NCBI GenBank assembly: GCA_019057865.1
Contig: JAHLWP010000015.1
Coordinates: forward strand, 1 to 64,000
Direction: 5' to 3'
DNA: 64,000 bases
From: Promethearchaeota archaeon
Lineage (GTDB): Archaea; Asgardarchaeota; Lokiarchaeia; Sigyniarchaeales; SOKP01
Part shown: positions 54,578 to 62,160 of the stretch, one piece after another
Layout: the number at the start of each line of letters is the position of its first letter
Position numbering within the stretch: position 1 is the first letter of the stretch
Position numbers and translations under genes: made by a program
The notes under the pieces: model-generated
Databases searched by the model: none
Told to the model about the DNA's origin: nothing
The model's input: only the letters and a program-made list of their open reading frames with translations

Positions 54578-55711
54578 TTACACATCCATAAGTTCAATAA
54601 ATTTATTAAATATTTGTTCTTTCATATCTAATGCACCTGGAGATGCTTCAGGGTTAAATGCTACCGAAAATATCGGTTTGCTCTCGTGGATGAGTCCTTC
54701 ATTTGTATTATCATCTTTATCATGGAAGAATTGCTTAAAACCATCTTTTTCAACATCCTTTAAGCAAAAAACGTGATTTTGAAAAGTAATATAACAATTT
54801 TCTGTCCCACTCTCAACTGTTGTTCTACCGCCTCGATGTTCAGCAGTTAATTTATAACAAGTAGCTCCGGAAGCAAGCCCCATAATAAAATTTCCCATTC
54901 CAATTCCCATTGTAGGAACTGAATTCTTTATTAAATTCTTTACAACTTCAATAGGTTCGTTATAGATATTAGGATTTCCAGGACCGTTTGTTATTAATAC
55001 ACCATTAGGTTTGAGTTCCATTATTTTATCATAAGAATAATTATAAGGAACTACAACTACCTCAATGTTTTTGGATAGTAAAGTTCTTAAAATATTATTT
55101 TTAACACCTAAATCTAAAACTACAACAGAACCTTTTGGATTATTAAGCGTGATCGTTTTAACTTCTTTAATAGATACAGTATCTATAAGATTTGTATTAA
55201 TTGGATCTTCAATATTTTGAACCTCTGCTTTTAACGCATCAATATTTGGTTTCTGACCTTCCTTTAAAACTTGAATTAATCCTAATTTACTACCACTTAC
55301 GACAAATTCTTGAGTAATCCTTCTAGTATCGATCCATTGGATACCAGGAATATTTTCTTCAATTAACCATTCTTCTAGAGTCCTAACACTTTCATAATGA
55401 CTTGGATCAACACAGTATTCATTGACAATCAAACCCTTTATTTTGATAGAATCTGATTCAAACTGTTTAAGTATTCCAAACTCGTCTTCTACCTTATCTG
55501 GAACTCCATAATTGCCTATAGAAGGATATGTAAAGAGCACAATCTGATCTTTATAGGTTGGATCTGTAAGAATCTCTACATATCCTGATCCTGGAATAGT
55601 CGAAAATGTTATTTCACCGGAAACTTTTTCATTAGCACCAAAACCTAACCCTTCAAAATAGGTTCCATCTTGGAACATTAAAATAGCGGGTCTTTCTTTT
55701 TTATAAAGCAT
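54578..55711 (-). CDS. carA: Carbamoyl-phosphate synthase small subunit with degenerate glutaminase site
   Basis: 377 residues, normal length. N-terminal CarA domain (GLGFGANEKVSGEITFSTI) and class I amidotransferase domain (VLITNGPGNP, KLTAEHRGGRTTVESG, FQNHVF). The catalytic Cys of the usual GICLGHQ is Gly271 in GIGMGN, and the catalytic His of FHPE is Asn353 in FNPE; Glu355 remains. The fold and CarB contacts seem kept, but glutamine hydrolysis should be lost. A similar loss is known in vertebrate CPS I, which uses ammonia. The gene precedes carB by five bases. Confidence 0.93.
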   Translation of the reverse strand: MLYKKERPAILMFQDGTYFEGLGFGANEKVSGEITFSTIPGSGYVEILTDPTYKDQIVLFTYPSIGNYGVPDKVEDEFGILKQFESDSIKIKGLIVNEYCVDPSHYESVRTLEEWLIEENIPGIQWIDTRRITQEFVVSGSKLGLIQVLKEGQKPNIDALKAEVQNIEDPINTNLIDTVSIKEVKTITLNNPKGSVVVLDLGVKNNILRTLLSKNIEVVVVPYNYSYDKIMELKPNGVLITNGPGNPNIYNEPIEVVKNLIKNSVPTMGIGMGNFIMGLASGATCYKLTAEHRGGRTTVESGTENCYITFQNHVFCLKDVEKDGFKQFFHDKDDNTNEGLIHESKPIFSVAFNPEASPGALDMKEQIFNKFIELMDV

Positions 55712-55811
55712 CTTAAAATAAAGATAACTATTATTTTTTTTTAAAATTGATTATTAATGTGTTAAATAAAAAATAAAAAGAATAATCTCAATGAAAAAGA
55801 AATCTAACAGA

Positions 55812-56849
55812 TTATTGTTTGCTAATTGAAAAATAATACTCTTTATAAGTGATTTTAATAGCTTGAAAAATTGATTCTAAATCTATATCTTCAAAATTAG
55901 ACCACCACGAATAAATTTTGGTGTCAGATTTTTCTAAATCTTTAGATTCTTGTATAGATATTACATTTTGATCAATTAAAAAAGAGGGATTCAATATATC
56001 CTCAGCACCTTCTTCTAAATCTACTAAGTTTTGAAGCATACATTCAAGTAAATCATCATAAAATAGAATGGGGATATATTTTTTTTCTCTAGGTCTCAAT
56101 TCATTTAATAGAATATTCTGTTCGTCTTTATTTGTGGGAAAGCCCCTCTCATGAAGGTTAAAAACTTCTATATCTATAATTTCAGGATGATATTGAGTCT
56201 GTTTTACTTTTTCCCTCTTCTGACGGATCATTACTTCTTTTACTTGGAAAAGTAAAACATTTCTTTGCCTTCCTCTTATCTCAACAAGAATTGAATTTTC
56301 ATCAATTCTTTTATTACAAATGTCTGTAATTATTTGGCAATATTCGGTAGCAGCTTTCACAAGATCCTCTTCATCTAACTTTGCTTTTAACATTGTATTC
56401 AAATAAGCTCTTAAAAAAGCTGAAAAATCTTCTTCTAAACGGTATAAATTTCCATAAAGATACCTAGTGGAATTCCACCACTTAATTGCCCGTTCGATTG
56501 AAAGAGGAGTAAAGAAATTTTCTCGAGCTCTAACCTCAGTGAAATATAATAATTTTTCTATTCCAAGCTGAATAAATGGATTTGGGTTGATTGCTGCTGC
56601 CAGATCTTCCCCGATCGTAATAGATATCGGTTCCCTTGGTCGAATTAGAATTGAATTTTCAGCATTATAAACACGATCAACTCTCATTGGTAAAGGCATT
56701 ATTGGATTGGATTTAATAGATTTTATTATCTCGACATATTGAGGTTGTTTTAAACCTGAAGTATCTGCTTGGAACACATCAACAAAAAAGAAAAACGGTG
56801 CAGCGTCATATTTGTAAGTTTTAAATTTATGTATACTTATAAGGTTCAC
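55812..56849 (-). CDS. Hypothetical protein
   Basis: 345 residues, no signal peptide or membrane segment. An N-terminal beta-rich part (residues 10-90, with PREPISITIGEDLAAAINP), a helical middle (AIKWWNSTRYLYGNLYRLEEDF, AATEYCQIITDICNKR) and an acidic C-terminus. No motif I can assign. It lies 100 bases from carA on the same strand but with its own spacer, so operon membership is uncertain. Confidence 0.55.
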   Translation of the reverse strand: MNLISIHKFKTYKYDAAPFFFFVDVFQADTSGLKQPQYVEIIKSIKSNPIMPLPMRVDRVYNAENSILIRPREPISITIGEDLAAAINPNPFIQLGIEKLLYFTEVRARENFFTPLSIERAIKWWNSTRYLYGNLYRLEEDFSAFLRAYLNTMLKAKLDEEDLVKAATEYCQIITDICNKRIDENSILVEIRGRQRNVLLFQVKEVMIRQKREKVKQTQYHPEIIDIEVFNLHERGFPTNKDEQNILLNELRPREKKYIPILFYDDLLECMLQNLVDLEEGAEDILNPSFLIDQNVISIQESKDLEKSDTKIYSWWSNFEDIDLESIFQAIKITYKEYYFSISKQ

Positions 56850-56907
56850 CAGAACATAATTAATAAAAAAATAATTCTATTTAGAAAATTAAAAAAAAGA
56901 AATAAAG

Positions 56908-58074
56908 TTATTTCATATCTACAAAATTTCCACTTTTAAATAAATCACATGGTTTTAGGTATTCACTCCCAATCTCTTCAGAAATATTTATCAATCTCTT
57001 AAGATATTTCTCATAATTTTTTATCCCTTCGCCAAAAGGACCGGGAAAATTCATACCAGCCATATTGGCATCATCAATAACTTTCCAACCACTTGCGATG
57101 CCTTCTTCCAATATTCGACATCCTTCATTGAGGCGAATGGCAAGAATCACATCATGATCAACCAATCCTGCTTTTTGAATTTTAGAAAAATCTGGTTTTG
57201 GTCTTCCTTTTGACCAATCATAAAATCCGAGTCCTGTTTTTCTGCCTAATTTTCCTTCATTAAACATTTTGGTTAATGCTTTTCCTGGTCTGAAATCCTC
57301 GTGCAATGTTTCAGCATAATAATTTCGTCCATGGTATGCGGTATCAATACCAGTATAATCAATTAAAACGAGAGGAGACATTGGTCCTCCGCTCCCATAA
57401 TCTGCATCTAAAGACTCAAATGGAATTCCTTTTTCAAAACAAGTATCAAGAAGATAATTAAAATATATTGAACCTGGTGCATTGAGTCTGTTTACAATAA
57501 ATCCCGGTCTATCTTTTAATACTTTTGCTATATATCGTTCTCCTCTAAGGCATGGTAAACTTTTGCTTACTTCTATTCCTATTTCCATGGATTCTTCAGA
57601 AGATTTTTCACCTGCTATAACTTCAATTAATTTCATTAGCGGAGCTGGATTAAAGAAATGCATACCGATACATTTATCTTCTCTATTAGTTACAGTTGCC
57701 ATTTCTGTTACAGACATAGTTGAAGTATTTGAAGCAATTATACAGTGCAAGGGAGCATTATTATCGCAAATTTTGAAAATCTCTTTCTTAACATCCATTT
57801 TTTCAACTACGGCTTCAATGATATAGTCTGCATTTTTTACGGCATAAGATAAATCTAATGTAGTGTTTAATCGTGCCATATTTTCTGCTAATGATAACTT
57901 TCCTTTAGCTTCAAGTCTTTTCAACCCATCTTCAATGCTAGCAACACCTTTATCGATAAATTCTTGCTTTATATCCACCACAGTAACGTTATATCCTGCC
58001 ATTAGAGAAATCTGAGCTATACCAGAACCCATTAACCCAACACCAATAACTACAATATTCTTAACATCACTCAT
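56908..58074 (-). CDS. 3-hydroxyacyl-CoA dehydrogenase
   Basis: 388 residues. NAD-binding VVIGVGLMGSGIAQISLMAGYNV, SNTSTMSVTEMA, the catalytic-His region MHFFNPAPLMKLIEVI, and PGFIVNRL, followed by the C-terminal dimerisation domain. It oxidises 3-hydroxyacyl-CoA to 3-oxoacyl-CoA with NAD+ in fatty-acid or amino-acid degradation (or the reverse). No thiolase or enoyl-CoA hydratase gene is nearby. Longer than HbdA by about 100 residues because of the second C-terminal repeat. Confidence 0.92.
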   Translation of the reverse strand: MSDVKNIVVIGVGLMGSGIAQISLMAGYNVTVVDIKQEFIDKGVASIEDGLKRLEAKGKLSLAENMARLNTTLDLSYAVKNADYIIEAVVEKMDVKKEIFKICDNNAPLHCIIASNTSTMSVTEMATVTNREDKCIGMHFFNPAPLMKLIEVIAGEKSSEESMEIGIEVSKSLPCLRGERYIAKVLKDRPGFIVNRLNAPGSIYFNYLLDTCFEKGIPFESLDADYGSGGPMSPLVLIDYTGIDTAYHGRNYYAETLHEDFRPGKALTKMFNEGKLGRKTGLGFYDWSKGRPKPDFSKIQKAGLVDHDVILAIRLNEGCRILEEGIASGWKVIDDANMAGMNFPGPFGEGIKNYEKYLKRLINISEEIGSEYLKPCDLFKSGNFVDMK

Positions 58075-58142
58075 CTTAATCTAAACCAACTTTTTAAAGA
58101 TTTTTACCATAATAAATGCTTATTTGCAATAAAATCTATTGA

Positions 58143-59033
58143 TTATGGATTTTTTTTAATGAAATCGACTATAAGTTCAGCTAGCTCAGAACCTTTATCT
58201 TCTTGTACAAAATGACCTGCACCTTTAATCGTTGTGTGATTTTGCCCTTGACATCCTGGAACAATCTTCTGCCAAAATCTCTCTCCACCTCTGGTGATTG
58301 GATCACTATCAGAAAATGCTGTCAAAAATGGCTTGCTCCATTTACTAAATTTTTCTATAGCATTTTTATTTGCTTTATGTTCTGGGTCATCTTTACTAAT
58401 CGGGACTAATGAGGGCATAATTCGAGCACCAGCTTTGAAAGAGTCATCAGGAAATGGATCATCATATCCTCTTAAAATGTCATCTGATAATTGAGTTGTT
58501 GTACCTCCCTGAATGATTGCTTTTATATCAAAAACAGGAGAACTTCTTGAAAATTCTCGCCATTTTAAAAAGGCATTGGACATTCTTTGCTCTCCCGTGG
58601 GAAGTCCACCATTAGACAAAACAATTCTCTTAAAACGATCTTGATTTTCTATAGCTACCCGTAATCCTATTAATGATCCCCAATCTTGACAAAACAAGGT
58701 GATATTACGAAGTTTAAGTAGTTTCACCCATTCTGTAATCCATTCTACATGCTTACGATAAGTATGGTCACTTTTTTCTGTTGGTTTATCAGATTTACCA
58801 AATCCTACTAAATCTGGTGCTAATATCCTATAGCCAGCATTTATAAAAACAGGAATCATATGTCTATATAAAAAACACCAGGAAGGTTCTCCATGCATCA
58901 GTAAAATACATTCTGTATTTGATCCTTCATCTAAATAATGAATTCTGATACCATCAACATCGATATAATTAGGCTTATAGGGAAATTTAGGAAGATTTTC
59001 AAATCTTTCTTCTGGTGTACGTAATAATTTCAT
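58143..59033 (-). CDS. Haloalkane dehalogenase-like alpha/beta hydrolase
   Basis: About 296 residues from ATG 59033, preceded by AAGGT; an earlier start at 59072 adds 13 residues absent from the family. Motifs: HGEPSW (oxyanion loop), nucleophile Asp in LFCQDWGSLIG followed by the halide-binding Trp, SDSDPI (second acid region), and the catalytic His in GAGHFVQED. The opening LRTPEERFENLPKFPYKPNY closely resembles DhlA-type dehalogenases (subfamily I). It hydrolyses C-halogen bonds; an epoxide hydrolase or other hydrolase remains possible. It is a single gene without a dehalogenation pathway around it. Confidence 0.85.
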   Translation of the reverse strand: MKLLRTPEERFENLPKFPYKPNYIDVDGIRIHYLDEGSNTECILLMHGEPSWCFLYRHMIPVFINAGYRILAPDLVGFGKSDKPTEKSDHTYRKHVEWITEWVKLLKLRNITLFCQDWGSLIGLRVAIENQDRFKRIVLSNGGLPTGEQRMSNAFLKWREFSRSSPVFDIKAIIQGGTTTQLSDDILRGYDDPFPDDSFKAGARIMPSLVPISKDDPEHKANKNAIEKFSKWSKPFLTAFSDSDPITRGGERFWQKIVPGCQGQNHTTIKGAGHFVQEDKGSELAELIVDFIKKNP

Positions 59034-59128
59034 ACTTTTTACCTTTTCATTCTTTAATTCTTGGTGGAACATAACCTATTTTATATCCACCTAATTTATT
59101 TTATTAAACTGTGAGCTTTTATAAGCTT

Positions 59129-59683
59129 TTATTTTTTTGGTTTGAAAATTATTGCCGGTTTAGTTCTCTCAGAATAAGTAAAATTATCTGCTTCTTTAAT
59201 GTCGCCATATTTTGCTTTAAGTTCTTCTAAATTACCGGCATAGAGAGCTCTAGGTCGGCATGTCTGAACACATACTGGTATTTTATTTTCTAAGTTTCTA
59301 TCTAAACAAAAAGTGCACTTTCGCATCTTCGCTCCTTTTTGGGGTCCAAATTGTGGCGCATCGTAAGGACATGCCTTTAAGCATTTAGAATCACATTCCT
59401 CATTACCTAAGCATTTAATGCTATCCACAATTACTATTCCATCTTCTCCTCTTTTTGTTATAGCATTAACAGGACAAACAGGGATGCAGACAGGATCTTC
59501 GCAATGATAACATGGTCTTATTAAATAACTTACAAAAACATTTGGAGTCTTTCCTTTTTCGTTATATAGTACGTTCATCCAAAATTCTGGTCCTGCCGTA
59601 ACGTCATTCCAATCTTTGCAGGCGACTATGCATGCAGCACATCCTGTACATCGCGTTTGATCAAAATAGAAACCAATCTGCAT
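59129..59683 (-). CDS. DmsB-like 4Fe-4S electron-transfer subunit
   Basis: 184 residues with four 4Fe-4S binding groups: CTGCAACIVAC, CYHCEDPVCIPVCP, CLGNEECDSKCLKACP and CTFCLDRN-x-x-x-x-x-PVCVQTC. This is the usual layout of DmsB/NrfC-type subunits that pass electrons between a molybdoenzyme and a quinone or other carrier. It follows the catalytic subunit gene with one base between. No membrane anchor (DmsC/NrfD) gene is present downstream. Confidence 0.92.
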   Translation of the reverse strand: MQIGFYFDQTRCTGCAACIVACKDWNDVTAGPEFWMNVLYNEKGKTPNVFVSYLIRPCYHCEDPVCIPVCPVNAITKRGEDGIVIVDSIKCLGNEECDSKCLKACPYDAPQFGPQKGAKMRKCTFCLDRNLENKIPVCVQTCRPRALYAGNLEELKAKYGDIKEADNFTYSERTKPAIIFKPKK

Positions 59684-59684
59684 T

Positions 59685-61934
59685 TTATTTCACCTCCGGT
59701 TTATCTTTGCTTACTTGAACAAGACAAGTTTTTAAACAACAAGCCCCATCAGGAGCATAAGCATTTTTAGTCAAAGTATTGGGACAGCCACCTCTATCAA
59801 TCCCTTCCTCATCGGGAGTATACCATGCACCTTCATGGATGACTATAACTCCAGGAATAATCCGTTCCGTAACCCATGCTTCAATTGATAAAATCCCTCT
59901 ATCATTATAAACATATATTAAATCTCCTGTCTTAATATCCCTAGGTTCAGCATCAATGGAATTAATCCAACACCTATGATGATCAACCTCTTTAAGCCAT
60001 TCAACATGGTATAATTCGGAATGAACTCTATTCTTAGGGTGCGGAGAAAGCATTTGTAATGGATATTTTTCAATTAATGAATCAAATCTATCTTCCCAAG
60101 TACTTAAATATTTAGGAATAGGGGGTAAATTGGGATCATTTATATCAGCTACTCGTTGTGAAAAGATTTCAATCTTTCCTGAAGGCGTCTTGAAAGGATT
60201 GTTTTCAGGGTCTTCTATTTGTTTTTTAAACGCCACATAGGGTTCGTCTAATTTTACTCTCCAAATTCCATCTTCTTTATATTTATCGTAATCGGTGACA
60301 TGCTCTTTAATATCTTTGGTCCCTCTCCAAAACCTTTTTAATTGCCTAGTTTCATCATAATGTTTAAAATCTTCAATACCTAACCTTACTGCGAGTTCCT
60401 CAGCAATAGTTATATCATGCTTGCACTCTCCTACTAGTTCAATAGCTTTATTCATGTATCCAAAATATGGTCCAGATGGCCAAGGTCGAGTTAAATCAGA
60501 TCTTTCTGCCATACTAGTTGTTGGTAATACGATGTCTGCATACCTGGCTGTTGGTGTCATGAATTTTTCAACACTAACCATATATTCGAGCTTTTTTAAT
60601 GCTTCTGCATTGTGATTAGTATTACCTAACTGATTTAAAAAATTATTACCGCAAAACCATCCAAATTTGATGTCGTATGGATAACCACCTTCCTTACCTT
60701 CTAAAATCTGATCAAACATCTTATTAGTATGAACCCTTGTGCGTAAGCGATGTTTTAAGTTCACTGATCCTCGTACTGAAATTCTATCAGGATGGTTTTC
60801 TTCAACCGGATTCCTACTTGGAGGTAAAATGAATGGTCCAAAAAACATGTGAGCTATTGGAATACCCATTAATCCTCCACAAGCAGCACCACCTTTTCGT
60901 CCAACATTTCCAGTCATTGCAGATAATGTCATAGCAGCTCTATTATATTGTCCACCCATTGCACTGCGTGCTGGACCTTGACAGTCCATTAACGCCGCTG
61001 GTTTAGTGGTTGCATATTCACGAGCTAATTCTCTGATCGTTTCTGCTAGTACGTTGCAGATCTTTTCAGCCCATTCAGGTGTTTTTTCAACATCGTCTTC
61101 TTCTCCCATTACATATTCCTTAAATTTCTCAAATCCAACCGTATATTTATCCAAGAACAATTGGTCATGAAGATTTTCTTTTATCATTACATTAGCCATG
61201 GCAACCATCATTGTCACATCAGTACCTGGTACAATAGGAATCCATTTGTCAGCTACAACAACATCTGTATCTGAGTATTTAGGATTAATACTTATAACTT
61301 TAGCACCTTTTTCATGTGCTTTTATAAGATAATACAAAGCATCTGTTCCTGAATTCATTCTCGCTGGATTCCAGCCCCATAATATAATTAATTTTGAATT
61401 TAACATATCTTCCCGGCTATGACCCACAAAAGGAGATGCATATTGAGTCATTGTCGCCCAAACAGCACCCTCAGAGGATACATTTCCATGATGCGTGGAG
61501 AAACCACCAAAATGGGTAAATAATCTAATCATTGCGAGTATAGGATGATGATATGCGCCGATATAACCACCACCCATAGGAAGAAATATTGCTTCATTAC
61601 CATATTTTTCTTTAGTATATTTAAGTTTTTCAGCTATTTCAACCAATGCTTCATCCCATGAAATGCGTTTAAACTTACCCTCTCCTTTTAGTCCGACTCT
61701 CTTCAGTGGATACTTAAGCCTTTCTGGATGGTAAATCTCTTTTCGAAGAGCGCGACATTTTAAGCAGGTCCTAAGTTGGTTTTCTTCATCAGCTAAGTCA
61801 TCCCCCTCAACACGGATAATTTTACCATTCTTTACATGAAATTTAATAGGACAACGTCCTCCACAATCGAATGCTGATGTAGTCCTTATAAACTTAATTT
61901 CATTAGCTTCCTGTTGTTCTTTTTGATTTTCCAT
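59685..61934 (-). CDS. Molybdopterin oxidoreductase, DMSO-reductase family catalytic subunit
   Basis: 749 residues. The N-terminal 4Fe-4S site is made by FDCGGRCPIKFHV with CLKC, followed by SWDEALVEIAEKL, GHSREDMLNSKLIILWGWNPA, the MGD-binding TGNVGRKGG and the C-terminal LSPHPKNRVHSE domain. There is no twin-arginine signal, so it is cytoplasmic or exported with a partner. It works with the DmsB-like subunit one base downstream. The real substrate (DMSO, polysulfide, arsenate, formate or another) cannot be told. It is a paralogue of the gene at 62161, sharing FLDKYTVGF-(E/D)-KFKEYVMGEED. Confidence 0.93.
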   Translation of the reverse strand: MENQKEQQEANEIKFIRTTSAFDCGGRCPIKFHVKNGKIIRVEGDDLADEENQLRTCLKCRALRKEIYHPERLKYPLKRVGLKGEGKFKRISWDEALVEIAEKLKYTKEKYGNEAIFLPMGGGYIGAYHHPILAMIRLFTHFGGFSTHHGNVSSEGAVWATMTQYASPFVGHSREDMLNSKLIILWGWNPARMNSGTDALYYLIKAHEKGAKVISINPKYSDTDVVVADKWIPIVPGTDVTMMVAMANVMIKENLHDQLFLDKYTVGFEKFKEYVMGEEDDVEKTPEWAEKICNVLAETIRELAREYATTKPAALMDCQGPARSAMGGQYNRAAMTLSAMTGNVGRKGGAACGGLMGIPIAHMFFGPFILPPSRNPVEENHPDRISVRGSVNLKHRLRTRVHTNKMFDQILEGKEGGYPYDIKFGWFCGNNFLNQLGNTNHNAEALKKLEYMVSVEKFMTPTARYADIVLPTTSMAERSDLTRPWPSGPYFGYMNKAIELVGECKHDITIAEELAVRLGIEDFKHYDETRQLKRFWRGTKDIKEHVTDYDKYKEDGIWRVKLDEPYVAFKKQIEDPENNPFKTPSGKIEIFSQRVADINDPNLPPIPKYLSTWEDRFDSLIEKYPLQMLSPHPKNRVHSELYHVEWLKEVDHHRCWINSIDAEPRDIKTGDLIYVYNDRGILSIEAWVTERIIPGVIVIHEGAWYTPDEEGIDRGGCPNTLTKNAYAPDGACCLKTCLVQVSKDKPEVK

Positions 61935-62045
61935 AAAATCATCTTGTATATAATTGTAATATTTTTAGATGTATTAGTTATTAAATTTTTATAATTACAT
62001 GTAAGTTAACCCTGTAATTACTATTATTATTTTTAATGAGCTAAT

Positions 62046-62069
62046 ATGTATCTTATATACGAGATACAT
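62046..62069. promoter_or_regulatory. Inverted repeat between divergent molybdoenzyme genes
   Basis: ATGTATCT, eight-base spacer TATATACG, AGATACAT: perfect eight-base arms. It lies between the divergent molybdoenzyme genes, 112 bases from one start and 92 from the other, so it could control both promoters at once. A smaller palindrome TTACATGTAA is nearby. Confidence 0.5.
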
Positions 62070-62160
62070 TCATTAAGAATAATTATTTCATAAAAATTAT
62101 TTAAAAACTGTATATTTTTTCTAGTTAAAATTTATCTTAAAATAAAAAAAATTAAGTGAA

